Positions 13,701 through 21,943 are shown, numbered from the stretch's first letter. The stretch is DNA of 27,495 nucleotides from Spyradocola merdavium (GCA_018711265.1 DVIM01000066.1:1-27495), one strand, 5' to 3'. Made by a program: numbers and translations. The notes: generated from the letters alone by a model not told the origin.

Positions 13701-15299
13701 ATGTTGGATCTATTGCGGACGCCGGATCGCGTCAAGTTCTGTTTTGCGGATGGAGAGACAGCGGCGCAGCGTGCGGGCGGAAGCTTCTCCGCGCGCGGGG
13801 CGCGCCTTGCGGCCGAGGCCGCCGAGGGCGAGGTCTGCATCCGGCTGGAGGAGGCCTCGCGGCCGCTCTGCCGGGCCATGCTGCGCTGGGAACAGAAGCT
13901 GCCGCCGCTGCGCGTGCTGGGCGACGCCTGGGAGCGCGGCTACGGCGATATGGAGTGGCGGGGCATGGCGCCCGAGCGCGCGCTGCCCTGGTTCTTCCTG
14001 GTCAGCGACGGCGCGCAGACCGCGGGCGCGGGCGTCGCGGTGCACGCGAACGCCCTGTGCTGGTTCCAGGTGGACGCGCACGGCGTGACGCTCGCGCTGG
14101 ACGTGCGCTCGGGCGGCGCGGGCCTCGTGCGGGAGGCGCCGCTGGACCTGTGCCGCGTGCGCCAGATCGCGCCGCGCGCAGGGGAGAGCGCCTTTGCCGC
14201 GGGCCGCAGGCTGGCCGAGGCGCTCTGCCCGGCGCGCCGCCTGCCCGCCGCGCCCGTCTACGGCGGCAACAACTGGTACTACGCCTACGGCAAGAGCAGC
14301 ACGCAGGAGATCCTCGGGGATGCCGCGCGCGTCGCAGCCTGGGCCGACGGCCTTGCCAACCGGCCCTTCATGGTGATCGACGACGGCTGGCAGGTGGAGC
14401 ACGGCGGCGGCTACAACGGCGGCCCCTGGGACCGCAGCAACGCGGACTACCCGGACATGGCGGCCCTGGCCGGCGGCATGAAGGCCCTGGACGTGCGGCC
14501 CGGCATCTGGATCCGCCCCCTGCTCACGCGCGAGGAGACGCCGGAATCCTGGAAGCTGCGCCGGCCCATCCCGGAGAGGGAGCTGCACGGCGGCTGCGTG
14601 CTGGACCCGAGCGTCCCCGAGGTGCTCGAGCATGTGCGCGGCATGTTCACCCGGCTGGAGGGCTGGGGCTACGAGCTCATCAAGCAGGACTTCTCCACGT
14701 TTGACCTGCTCGGGCGCTGGGGATTCCAGATGGGCGCGCAGGTGACGGACGAGGGCTGGTCCTTCGCCGACGGAAGCAAGACCACGGCCATGGTCATCCA
14801 GGACCTGTACGCCGCCATGCGCGCGGGCGTGCGGGACGAGACGCTGCTCATGGGCTGCAACACGATGCCGCACCTCTCGGCCGGGGTGTTCGAGCTCAGC
14901 CGCACCGGGGACGACACCAGCGGCCGCTTCTGGGAGCGGACGCGCCTGATGGGCGTCAACACCCTCGCCTTCCGCATGTTGCAGCACGACGTGTTCCAGT
15001 CCTGCGACGCGGACTGCGTGGGCCTGACGCGGGAGGTGCCCTGGGCGAAGAACGCGCAGTGGCTGGACCTGCTCGCCCGCAGCGGAACGCCGTTGTTCGT
15101 CTCCGCCGCGCCGGAGGCCGTCGGGCCGGCGCAGGACGCCGCCCTGCGCGAGGCATTCCGCCGGGCCTCCCTCCCGCACGCGCCGGCCGAGTCCCTGGAC
15201 TGGATGGAGACGACCTGCCCGGCGCGCTGGCGCACGGACGAGGGCGAGATCGAATACGACTGGGACGACGACTTTGGCGCAGAGCCGCTCAAGCGCTGA
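13701..15299 (+). CDS. Clan GH-D (GH36/GH27-like) glycoside hydrolase, alpha-galactosidase-like
   Basis: 532 residues. ATG 13701 is nine bases after AGGAGG (13686-13691); the frame is open through the repeats to 13416 but that extension is repeat-encoded and rejected. The barrel begins near residue 185 (VYGGNNWYYAYG). Motifs are FMVIDDGWQ at 223-231, PGIWIRPL, the putative nucleophile D330 in ELIKQDFS, and a likely acid/base at D404/D405 in SRTGDDTSG. These match the K-x-D and D-D/S-D-x-W patterns of alpha-galactosidases. The protein is shorter than classical GH36 (about 700 residues) and has no signal peptide, so it probably acts on imported oligosaccharides. Substrate specificity is not certain. 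Confidence 0.85.
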   Translation: MLDLLRTPDRVKFCFADGETAAQRAGGSFSARGARLAAEAAEGEVCIRLEEASRPLCRAMLRWEQKLPPLRVLGDAWERGYGDMEWRGMAPERALPWFFLVSDGAQTAGAGVAVHANALCWFQVDAHGVTLALDVRSGGAGLVREAPLDLCRVRQIAPRAGESAFAAGRRLAEALCPARRLPAAPVYGGNNWYYAYGKSSTQEILGDAARVAAWADGLANRPFMVIDDGWQVEHGGGYNGGPWDRSNADYPDMAALAGGMKALDVRPGIWIRPLLTREETPESWKLRRPIPERELHGGCVLDPSVPEVLEHVRGMFTRLEGWGYELIKQDFSTFDLLGRWGFQMGAQVTDEGWSFADGSKTTAMVIQDLYAAMRAGVRDETLLMGCNTMPHLSAGVFELSRTGDDTSGRFWERTRLMGVNTLAFRMLQHDVFQSCDADCVGLTREVPWAKNAQWLDLLARSGTPLFVSAAPEAVGPAQDAALREAFRRASLPHAPAESLDWMETTCPARWRTDEGEIEYDWDDDFGAEPLKR

Positions 15300-15307
15300 G
15301 GCGCAAA

Positions 15308-15345
15308 AAAGGACCGGGACCCGCAAAGCAGGGGCCCGGTCCTTT
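15308..15345 (-). terminator. Terminator for the epimerase operon, also a weaker stop for the glycosidase
   Basis: AAAGGACCGGG (15308-15318) pairs with CCCGGTCCTTT (15335-15345). On the minus strand the stem is followed by TTTTTT; on the plus strand only by TTTCGG. Its main direction is therefore minus, 200 bp past the epimerase stop codon. Confidence 0.75.
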
Positions 15346-15514
15346 CGGCTGTAGAAAACCTTTCTGTCGTTTTCGAGGATGCAGGAAGGGGATCGAGACC
15401 ATTCCTCTGCAGTCCGCAGCGGCGGCGTGTATGCCGCAAGGCCGCGGGCCAAAGGCCAGTTTTCCGGTATTCGGCGCGTTGTGCGCGCAGCGTGTCGGCT
15501 TTGCCGACACGCGC
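15346..15514. other. Convergent intergenic spacer
   Basis: No gene is supported here. It contains one perfect 10-bp hairpin, GCGTGTCGGC-TTT-GCCGACACGC (15490-15512). It lies between two terminators pointing in opposite directions and is therefore probably in the 3' untranslated parts of both convergent transcripts. Confidence 0.6.
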
Positions 15515-15552
15515 AAGGACCGGGACCCCAAAATGGGACCCCGGTCCTTTTT
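15515..15552 (+). terminator. Plus-strand terminator downstream of the glycosidase
   Basis: AAGGACCGGG pairs with CCCGGTCCTT around an inner CCC/GGG stem, followed by TTTTTG on the plus strand and by no T-tract on the minus strand. The stem sequence nearly repeats that of the terminator at 15308-15345. Confidence 0.8.
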
Positions 15553-15559
15553 GTGTCTC

Positions 15560-16411
15560 TCAGTGGAAGTCCAGCGCGATGGAGAAGGCGTGCGCCTGCC
15601 CGGCGGGCAGGGCGACGATCCCCTTCTTCTCGGCCAGGACGCCCGTGGTGTGGATGTCGTCGTCCAGGCCCTCCCAGGGCTCGATGCAGACGTAGGGCGC
15701 GCCGGGCTTGGCCCAGATGCCGACATAGGGCGCGCCGCCGAAGTGGACGCGCGTCCAGTGGGGCGAGGCGGCGCTGTGCACGTCCACATAGGGCGAGCGC
15801 AGCCCCTCCAGGATGTAGGCGTCGCGGTCAAACGTGTGCGGGAGGAGGTTGTAGCGCGCCTCCGCGTGCAGGAAGGGCGTCTTCTCGTCCGCGACGAGGC
15901 CGTCCGCCCCGAACTGCCAGGCGTCGATCGTCTCCACCTCGGGGAAGCGCAGCTCGCCGTCCACGCAGGCGATGGCCGGATGCGCGCCGAGGGAGAAGTA
16001 GAGCGGCGCGGCCGCGTCCAGGTTCTCCACCTCGTGCCGCACGCGGATCCTGCGCCCCTCCAGGGAGAAGGTCACCCGCAGCGCCCAGCGGAAGGGATAG
16101 TCCGCCGCGTGCTTCTCCCAGTCGTCCAGCACAAAGGTGAGCGACGACGCGTCCTGCTTTGCGCAGCGGAACACCTCCCGCCGCGCAAAGCCGTGCTTGG
16201 GCAGCGAATAGGTCTGGCCCGCGTGGGTGTAGCGGTCGCCCTTGAGCTTGCCCACGATCGGGAAGAGCAGGGGCGACCGGCCGGACCAGACCGCCGGGTC
16301 CCCGCTCCAGAGGAATTCATAGCCGTCCGCGCGGTCCGTCACCCGCGTGAGCTCCGCGCCCAGGTCGTTGACCTCCACGGCGAGGCAGTCGTTTTCCAGT
16401 TTGTAGAACAT
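15560..16411 (-). CDS. Aldose 1-epimerase family protein (LacX-type)
   Basis: 283 residues; ATG 16411 with AAAGGAGAA just upstream, inside the 3' end of the preceding gene. Family motifs are LLFPIVGKLKG, KHGFAR with H73, SLGAHPA with H144 and the catalytic glutamate E244 in VCIEPWEG. LacX-like proteins belong to the galactose mutarotase superfamily and interconvert anomers of free sugars or bind related carbohydrates. It follows the ADP-ribosylglycohydrolase gene with a gap of only 3 bp, so the two are an operon. Confidence 0.92.
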   Translation of the reverse strand: MFYKLENDCLAVEVNDLGAELTRVTDRADGYEFLWSGDPAVWSGRSPLLFPIVGKLKGDRYTHAGQTYSLPKHGFARREVFRCAKQDASSLTFVLDDWEKHAADYPFRWALRVTFSLEGRRIRVRHEVENLDAAAPLYFSLGAHPAIACVDGELRFPEVETIDAWQFGADGLVADEKTPFLHAEARYNLLPHTFDRDAYILEGLRSPYVDVHSAASPHWTRVHFGGAPYVGIWAKPGAPYVCIEPWEGLDDDIHTTGVLAEKKGIVALPAGQAHAFSIALDFH

Positions 16412-16414
16412 GGG

Positions 16415-17806
16415 TCATTCTCCTTTCCCAGTCAGAAGATAGCGGTCGCTGAGCGCCTTGCTGCGGCGCGCGCACTCGCGGATGGCGATGGGGTGGAATC
16501 CCGGGATGGCGGAATAGAGCGTGTCGTGCAGGGGCTCCGTCCAGTGCGCGGGGATGGCCTGGGCGCCCAGCTTCGCGCCCAGGATGCTGCCCACGGTCGC
16601 GCCGTTGCAGTCCGTGTCCCAGCCGCCCAGCACGGCGGTGGTGATGCCCTTCTCGTAGTCATCGCCGGCGAAGAGGAGCACCGCGGCGCACAGGGCGGCG
16701 TTGTTGTTCGTGTGCACGGGATCGTAGTGCTCGAACGCCTGCCAGAGGCGATCCAGCAGCTCCTCGGCCGTGGCGGAGGAGCGGGCAATGGCCATCGCCT
16801 GGCGGACGTCCTGCGTCAGGCGGCAGTTGCGCGGGATCTGCGCAAGGCCCGCCTCCACGATGCGCTCCGCATCCCGCTCGCAGAAGGCGGCCGAGATCAT
16901 CGCCGCGCAGAACATCGCGCCGTAGACGCCGTTCTTCACGTGGGAGAGGACCGCATCGCGGTAGGCCAGCTCCGCAGCCTTCTCCGGGTCGCCGGCCGCG
17001 GCGTAGGCGTAGGCGTCCACGCGGATCTGCGCGCCGATCCACTCGCGGTAGGGGTTGCGGTAGGTGCGGACAAAGTGCAGGAAGGCCTCCTCCTGCGCCG
17101 GGTCCCCGCGCTCCGGCAGAAGGTCCGGCATCCGGGAGAGGTTGCGGTACGCCTGGCGCTCCGCGGTGCAGGCCATGTTGTAGGGCAGGGTGTTCAGCCA
17201 GAGGTCCGCCACGTCCAGGGTCGTAAAGTCCAGGCCCTTTTCCTCCAGGAGCTTTAGGCCCAGCACCGTGTAGCGGATGTCGTCGTCCGACTCCATGAAG
17301 GAGATGGTCTCCCGCTCGCTGGCCGTGCACCAGGGCGAGAGCGCGATGCCCAGGTCCTGCGCGGCGCGGGAGGCGTGCGGCGTGTAGCCGCGGATGGGAT
17401 AGGCGTCCGCGCCCTCGAACCAGCGCTTGACCAGCTCCCAGCCGCGCACGCCGTCCTTGCCGCCCATGAAGCACCCGGTCTCCACCGGCTTGCCCAGCGC
17501 GCAGCCGCAGGCGCGGCCCAGCCATGCGCCCAGGAAGCGGTCCTGCGCGATCGGGGACGCGGGCTTGGGGAAGACCGCGTGCGCCGGGCGCGCGGCGCGG
17601 ATGCCCTCCAGCGTCTGCGGCTCCTCATAGGGGAAGTCCGGCGCGATGGGCAGGGCCATCAGCTCGTCGTACAGGGATTCGACCGCCGCGGGGTCGGCGC
17701 CCAGGCGCGCAAACCGCTCCGCAAAGCCGCGCACGTCGCAGCCCTCTTCCCCGCGCTGCTTGATCTCCATGCGGAGCAATTCCTTCTGTGTTGTCCAACC
17801 GGCCAT
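16415..17806 (-). CDS. ADP-ribosylglycohydrolase family protein
   Basis: 463 residues; ATG 17806 with GGGAGG nine bases upstream. The DraG/ARH all-helical fold is indicated by FLGAWLGRACGCALGKPVE near 91-109, the first metal-ligand cluster E172-S-D174-D-D176, and the second D397-x-D399 in GGWDTDCNGATVGSILGA. An N-terminal extension of about 85 residues is present. Relatives cleave ADP-ribose from proteins or nucleic acids, but many clostridial members beside carbohydrate genes are thought to act on other N- or O-glycosyl bonds. The coupled aldose epimerase makes a sugar substrate plausible here (inference). Confidence 0.88.
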   Translation of the reverse strand: MAGWTTQKELLRMEIKQRGEEGCDVRGFAERFARLGADPAAVESLYDELMALPIAPDFPYEEPQTLEGIRAARPAHAVFPKPASPIAQDRFLGAWLGRACGCALGKPVETGCFMGGKDGVRGWELVKRWFEGADAYPIRGYTPHASRAAQDLGIALSPWCTASERETISFMESDDDIRYTVLGLKLLEEKGLDFTTLDVADLWLNTLPYNMACTAERQAYRNLSRMPDLLPERGDPAQEEAFLHFVRTYRNPYREWIGAQIRVDAYAYAAAGDPEKAAELAYRDAVLSHVKNGVYGAMFCAAMISAAFCERDAERIVEAGLAQIPRNCRLTQDVRQAMAIARSSATAEELLDRLWQAFEHYDPVHTNNNAALCAAVLLFAGDDYEKGITTAVLGGWDTDCNGATVGSILGAKLGAQAIPAHWTEPLHDTLYSAIPGFHPIAIRECARRSKALSDRYLLTGKGE

Positions 17807-17854
17807 AGAGCAAAACCTCCCAAATGCGTGCTGTGTGTTTTGGAATCCAAGGCC

Positions 17855-17883
17855 ATTATACAAAAGGCCGCAGCCGCTTTCAA
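17855..17883 (-). promoter_or_regulatory. Promoter of the ADP-ribosylglycohydrolase-epimerase operon
   Basis: TTGAAA (17883-17878), 17 bp, TATAAT (17860-17855) on the minus strand. It is back to back with the blaI promoter; the two -35 boxes are 8 bp apart. Confidence 0.8.
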
Positions 17884-17891
17884 GAAGGAGC

Positions 17892-17921
17892 TTGACAGGA
17901 GGTGTCTATTCGTGTTAGACT
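17892..17921 (+). promoter_or_regulatory. Promoter of the blaI-M56 operon
   Basis: TTGACA (17892-17897) and TAGACT (17916-17921), 18-bp spacer. The -10 box overlaps the right arm of the first operator dyad. Confidence 0.75.
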
Positions 17922-17944
17922 CTGATTGTCGAACGATATTAGAC
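17904..17944 (+). promoter_or_regulatory. Two BlaI-type operator dyads
   Basis: GTCTA-N7-TAGAC (17904-17920) and GTCGA-N7-TAGAC (17928-17944, extended to TTGTC...GACAA). Both are 17 bp with the same spacing and centres 24 bp apart. One covers the -10 box, the other the region after the start site. This suits autorepression by the BlaI-type protein encoded next. Confidence 0.75.
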
Positions 17945-17963
17945 AAAATGGGAGGGGATGGAC

Positions 17964-18326
17964 ATGGAACCCTATAAGCTGGGCGAGATGGAGCGCCGCC
18001 TTGCGGAGATGCTCTGGGAGCGGGCGCCGCTGCGCACGCGGGACCTCGTCGCGGCCTGCGCCGAGGCCTTTGCCTGGAAGCGCACGACGACCTACACGAT
18101 GCTCTCGCGCCTGTGCGAGCGGGGGCTGTTTGCGATGGAGAAGGGCGAGGTGCGCGCGCTGGTCACCCGGGAGGAGTTCCAGGCCGCGCAGGGCGAGCAG
18201 TTCGTCAACGAGAACTTCGCCGGGTCGCTGCCGCGCTTCCTGGCGGCGTTTGTCCGGCGCAAGAAGCTGACGGAGACGGAGATCGACGAGATCGAGCGCC
18301 TGATCCGCGACCACAAGGAGGGATGA
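17964..18326 (+). CDS. BlaI/MecI/CopY-type transcriptional repressor
   Basis: 120 residues. ATG 17964 is eight bases after GGGAGG (17950-17955); the ATG at 17958 is too close to that site. It shows the winged-helix pattern of the family: LGEMERRLAEMLWERAPLRTRDLV, then WKRTTTYTMLSRLCERGLF (recognition helix and wing, about residues 38-57), and the C-terminal dimerisation helices with FVRRKKLTETEIDEIERLI. BlaI-type repressors bind dyads at their own promoter and are cleaved when the partner M56 sensor is activated. The partner follows immediately. Confidence 0.93.
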   Translation: MEPYKLGEMERRLAEMLWERAPLRTRDLVAACAEAFAWKRTTTYTMLSRLCERGLFAMEKGEVRALVTREEFQAAQGEQFVNENFAGSLPRFLAAFVRRKKLTETEIDEIERLIRDHKEG

Positions 18327-18329
18327 GCC

Positions 18330-21278
18330 GTGCAGATCCTGACGGAAGCCTTTTTGCAGGCGCTGAACATGAGCTTTACCGCGGGGATCGTGATCCTGTG
18401 CGTGTGCCTGGCGCGCCTGCTGCTGCGGCGCGCGCCGGCGGTCCTGCGCTACGCCCTCTGGGCGGTGGTGCTCTTCCGGCTGTTGTGCCCCGTCTCCTTT
18501 GAGAGCGCGCTGGCGCTCCTGCCGACGGATCCCGCGCCCGTGGGGACGGAGATCCTCTACGCGGCGCAGCCCGAGGTGCACACCGGCATCGCCCCCGTGG
18601 ACGAGGCGGTCAACGAGTCCCTGCCCGCGGCCGAGCCGACGCACAGCGTGAACCCCCTGCAGATCGCCTCCGCCGTGGGCGCGGCGGTCTGGGCGGCGGG
18701 CGGCGCGGGGATGCTGCTGGCCGGGGTGCTCTCCCTCCTGCGCCTTCGGCGGCGCCTGCGCGGCGCGCGCGGGGCGGAGGCGGGCGTCTGGGTGGCGGCG
18801 GGCCTGCCCACGGCGTTCGTGCTGGGGGTCGTCCGGCCGCGCATCTACCTGCCCGAGGGGCTGAACGACCGGGAGCGCGGCCTGATCCTGGTGCACGAGC
18901 GCGCGCACATCCGCCGGGGGGACCCGGCGCTGCGCCTGCTGGCCTGGGCCGCGCTGTGCCTGCACTGGTTCAACCCGCTGGTCTGGCTGGCCTTCGCCCT
19001 GAGCGGGCGGGACATGGAGGCCGCGTGCGACGAGGCCGTGCTCCGCAAGCTCGGCCCCGCGGTCAAGCGCGACTACTCCGCGGCGCTGCTGCGCGTGGCC
19101 ACGGGCCGGCGCATCTCCCTGGCCGTGCCGCTGGCCTTTGGCGAGGGCGGCGGGGTCAAGGGCCGGATTCGGGGCGTGCTGCGGTGGAAGAAGCCGGCGC
19201 TCTGGATCACGGCGGTGCTCGCGGCGCTCGTCGTGGCGCTCGGCGTGGGCCTGGCGCTCAACCGGCCGCAGCCGGTCTCCTACCTGCGCGCGGGCGGGGC
19301 GCTCTACCGCAAGGAGGCGGCGACTGTGGAGCGCCTGCCGGAGGGGAGCGAGGCCGCGGGCCGGGTCTCCTCCGTGCTCCACAGCACGGACGAGATCCCC
19401 GCGCAGGAGGGCCAGGCCACCAACCTGGACGAAAAGTATGCCGGCTGCGCGATCTACCGCGCGGGCGACCGGGCCTACGTCGAGGACTACGGCGGGTTCT
19501 ACCTCGTCTTTGCGCGGGAGGCCGAGGACCTCGGCGGCGTGGCGGAGGAGATCCGGCGCGCGCTGGGCCTGGAGGGCGCGGAGCTCCTGCTCGTGCGTCA
19601 GGAGGACGCGGGGCGGCTCGCGGTCTTTGCCGCGGGCGAGGAGGTGGGCGCGTGCCTGCTGCCCTCGGGCGAGGACGCGGACTTTGCGCCCCGGCCCGGC
19701 GCGGGCGAGGCGGCGGCCCTGCGCCTTGCGGCGTTTGACGTGCTCGTCTGCGGGGACGGCGGCCTCGTGCGCGCGGAGCGGGAGGACGCGAGCGGTCTGG
19801 CGCGCGTGGAGCGCGCTGCGGCGGACGGGGCATTCTCGGTCTTCGCGTTCCCCGGCGCGGCGGACGGCGAGGCCGTCTATCGCTTCTACGACGAGGCCGG
19901 CGAGCGCGAGGACCTGCGCCTCACGGTCCTGGCCGAGGACGCGGCCGCGGCGGCCGATTCCCTCGTGCTGTCGGCGGAGCGCATCGAGGGCGGGGCCGTC
20001 GCCTGGCGGAAGGAGGCCCTGAATGCGGCGGAGCAGACCTTCCTGGACCGGATCTATGCGCGGTCCCTGGCGCTCTCGGCCGCGTGGGAGGGCCTGGACG
20101 AAGCGCAGATCGCGCAGACCGATCGCGTCTGCCTGCGCCTGCGGGACGGCGGCGAGGCCTACGTGTACCTGCTGAACGAGGAGATCCCCGTGCTCCAGCA
20201 CGGCGCGCCGGGCCTGTACACCCGCATGACGGCGGCGGACTTCGCGCTGCTGCACGCCTGGGCGGACGGGGAGGAGAACCCCGTGGTTTGGCGCGCGGAG
20301 AGCCTGTACTTCGGCCAGGAGGCGGGCGCGCTCTCCGCGCTCGACGCGGACGCGGCGGCGCTGGCCGCGCAGCTCGAGGCCGCCGCGGCGGTGGCGAGCG
20401 CGCCCGGAACGCCGATCGCCCAGGTGGAGACGGCCTATCGCTTCACGGCCGCGGAACTGGCGGGCGAGCGCACCGCGCTCTTCGTCTATGCGGCGCAGGG
20501 CGGGGCCTTTGTCCAGCGCGGGGAGGATGGACCGCGCGCCGAGCTGGACGCGGACCTCTTCGCGGACGCGGCGGCGCTCTTCCCCGGGGCGGAGGCGGTC
20601 GAGGTGCTGGAGGGCGACCTGGACGGCGACGGCCGGACGGACCGCGTGGCCTGGGACCTCACCTCCCGCGGGGGCGGCGCGATGACCGTCAACGCGGCGC
20701 TGGGCAGCGGCCAGCTCGTGCGCGGCGCGCTGGAGGGGATCCACCCGGGCCAGCTCCTGGTCGCGGACGTGACCGGGGACGGCCGGGACGAGATCCTCGC
20801 CCTGTGCGACCTGGGCGGCGTCGGCGGCGCGGGGAGCTGGGACCTGGCCGTCTGGACGCTGCAGGACGGCGCGCTCTCCAATCTGCCCCTGCCCGCGCAG
20901 AACCCGGAGGAGCCGGCCTCCGGCTGGAACTCCGGCTATGCCTTCGAGCCCCGGTACGTGGACGGCTTCCGCGTGCGCGTCACGGGCGAGCGGCTGGACG
21001 TCACGTACGAGATCCCGGAGGAGATGCGCGACGCCTACGTCGGGAACGGCTTTGGCGCGGATGGAAACGCCCTGTCCTCACAGAGCGGCAGCGCGGACGG
21101 CGTCAGCGCCATCGAGGTCGCGCCCGGGACCGGCGGCGCGGCGGAGGTCCGCCTCTGGCAGTACCTGTGGGTCTACGGCCATTCGGACTGCGTGGGCTAC
21201 GCGGTCTCCACCCTCGCCTGGGACGGCGCGGCCTTCCAGCTCCTGCAGCAGGAGGTGGTCCCCAGCTTCCCCGGATGA
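18330..21278 (+). CDS. M56-family (BlaR1-like) membrane metalloprotease sensor with a very large ectodomain
   Basis: 982 residues. GTG 18330 is eight bases after AAGGAGG (18315-18321), 3 bp from the repressor stop. Membrane segments are near residues 12-33, 38-56, 112-137 and 291-312. The M56 zinc site is H189-E-R-A-H193, with the downstream glutamate region E230/D234-E235 in RDMEAACDEAVL. After the last membrane segment about 670 residues follow that would be outside the cell, with no penicillin-binding (S-x-x-K) sensor domain recognised. Near the end are two FG-GAP/VCBS-like calcium loops, D763-L-D-G-D-G and D813-V-T-G-D-G. On sensing a signal it should cleave the BlaI-type repressor. The signal is unknown. 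Confidence 0.9.
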   Translation: MQILTEAFLQALNMSFTAGIVILCVCLARLLLRRAPAVLRYALWAVVLFRLLCPVSFESALALLPTDPAPVGTEILYAAQPEVHTGIAPVDEAVNESLPAAEPTHSVNPLQIASAVGAAVWAAGGAGMLLAGVLSLLRLRRRLRGARGAEAGVWVAAGLPTAFVLGVVRPRIYLPEGLNDRERGLILVHERAHIRRGDPALRLLAWAALCLHWFNPLVWLAFALSGRDMEAACDEAVLRKLGPAVKRDYSAALLRVATGRRISLAVPLAFGEGGGVKGRIRGVLRWKKPALWITAVLAALVVALGVGLALNRPQPVSYLRAGGALYRKEAATVERLPEGSEAAGRVSSVLHSTDEIPAQEGQATNLDEKYAGCAIYRAGDRAYVEDYGGFYLVFAREAEDLGGVAEEIRRALGLEGAELLLVRQEDAGRLAVFAAGEEVGACLLPSGEDADFAPRPGAGEAAALRLAAFDVLVCGDGGLVRAEREDASGLARVERAAADGAFSVFAFPGAADGEAVYRFYDEAGEREDLRLTVLAEDAAAAADSLVLSAERIEGGAVAWRKEALNAAEQTFLDRIYARSLALSAAWEGLDEAQIAQTDRVCLRLRDGGEAYVYLLNEEIPVLQHGAPGLYTRMTAADFALLHAWADGEENPVVWRAESLYFGQEAGALSALDADAAALAAQLEAAAAVASAPGTPIAQVETAYRFTAAELAGERTALFVYAAQGGAFVQRGEDGPRAELDADLFADAAALFPGAEAVEVLEGDLDGDGRTDRVAWDLTSRGGGAMTVNAALGSGQLVRGALEGIHPGQLLVADVTGDGRDEILALCDLGGVGGAGSWDLAVWTLQDGALSNLPLPAQNPEEPASGWNSGYAFEPRYVDGFRVRVTGERLDVTYEIPEEMRDAYVGNGFGADGNALSSQSGSADGVSAIEVAPGTGGAAEVRLWQYLWVYGHSDCVGYAVSTLAWDGAAFQLLQQEVVPSFPG

Positions 21279-21289
21279 GCGGGGATACA

Positions 21290-21333
21290 AAACGAGGGAG
21301 GCGCGGGCAGATTCGCCCGCGCCTCCCTCGTTT
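21290..21333. terminator. Bidirectional terminator between the M56 sensor and DtxR-type genes
   Basis: A perfect 19-bp stem (21290-21308 with 21315-21333) and a 6-nt loop, with TTT on the plus side and TTTTGTAT on the minus side. It serves both convergent genes. Confidence 0.9.
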
Positions 21334-21335
21334 GC

Positions 21336-21731
21336 TCAGCGCGAAAAGTCCGGCGGCTCGACCTGCATGTAGTGCAGCGCGTGCTCGGTGATCTTTTCGA
21401 AGGTCTCGTCGCTCAGGTCGTGCTCGATCTTGCAGGCGTCCGCCGCGGCGGTCTCCTCGCTCACGCCCAGCTTCCGCAGGAACTGCGTCAACAGGTAGTG
21501 GCGCGTGTAGATGCGCACGGCGATCTCCTCGCCCGAGGGGTTCAGGGTGATGAACCCCTCCTCGTCCATGGCGATGTAGCCGTTTTCGCGCAGGCGCTTC
21601 ATCGCCACGCTCACGCTCGGCTTGGAATAGCCGAGCTCGTTGACGATGTCGATGGAGCGCACCTGCCCCTGGCGCTTGGACAGCCTGAGGATCGTCTCCA
21701 GATAGTCCTCGGCGGATTCGTGAATCTGCAT
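21336..21731 (-). CDS. DtxR/MntR-family metal-dependent regulator
   Basis: 131 residues. ATG 21731 is about ten bases after GGGAGG; an upstream start at 21758 would add MLPGGGNGP, which is the ribosome-binding-site region. The N-terminal winged helix is clear (ESAEDYLETILRLSKRQGQVRSIDIVNELGYSKPSVSVAMKRLRENGYI), followed by the metal-binding and dimerisation domain (GEEIAVRIYTRHYLLTQFL...DACKIEHDLSDETFEKI). There is no SH3-like third domain, as in MntR. Proteins of this type repress iron or manganese uptake genes when loaded with Fe(II) or Mn(II). It is divergent from the ferrous-iron operon and probably controls it. Confidence 0.92.
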   Translation of the reverse strand: MQIHESAEDYLETILRLSKRQGQVRSIDIVNELGYSKPSVSVAMKRLRENGYIAMDEEGFITLNPSGEEIAVRIYTRHYLLTQFLRKLGVSEETAAADACKIEHDLSDETFEKITEHALHYMQVEPPDFSR

Positions 21732-21778
21732 GGGCCCGTTTCCTCCCCCCGGCAGCAAAATCTTCGTGTGCTTCGTTT

Positions 21779-21807
21779 AGAGTACCACAGAAGTTGCCCT
21801 TTTGCAA
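21779..21807 (-). promoter_or_regulatory. Promoter of the DtxR/MntR-type gene
   Basis: TTGCAA (21807-21802), 17 bp, TACTCT (21784-21779) on the minus strand. No GGTTAG-type dyad overlaps it. Confidence 0.6.
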
Positions 21808-21825
21808 GAAAACTGAAAATGCCCC

Positions 21826-21854
21826 TTGACAGATGCGGTTAGCGGTGGTAAACT
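21826..21854 (+). promoter_or_regulatory. Promoter of the feo operon
   Basis: TTGACA (21826-21831), 17 bp, TAAACT (21849-21854). The spacer contains GGTTAG (21837-21842), six bases before the -10 box, which resembles half of the operators just downstream. Confidence 0.85.
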
Positions 21855-21867
21855 ACAGCTGCTTCGA

Positions 21868-21923
21868 GGGTTAGCAAAAACTAACCCGAGTTTTTCGACT
21901 GGCGGTTGGTCAAGGCTAACCGC
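21868..21923 (+). promoter_or_regulatory. Two GGTTAG-N6-CTAACC operator dyads upstream of feoA
   Basis: GGGTTAG-CAAAAA-CTAACCC (21868-21887) is perfect. GCGGTTGG-TCAAGG-CTAACCGC (21902-21923) has one mismatch. Both lie between the promoter and feoA with the same six-base centre. The half-sites resemble those of DtxR/IdeR boxes, but with a wider centre, and the neighbouring DtxR-type regulators are the likely binders. Confidence 0.75.
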
Positions 21924-21943
21924 GTGGGGGAGGGAGGACAATG

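Noticed and set aside
15346..15514. Small protein gene in the convergent gap
   Set aside because: The open frames there have no ribosome binding site and run into the flanking terminator stems.
21868..21898. Operator O1 followed by TTTTT as an intrinsic terminator upstream of feoA
   Set aside because: The stem is only 7 bp and AT-containing, and three bases separate it from the T-run. The same dyad recurs twice without a T-run, so a protein-binding site is more likely. Weak attenuation cannot be excluded.
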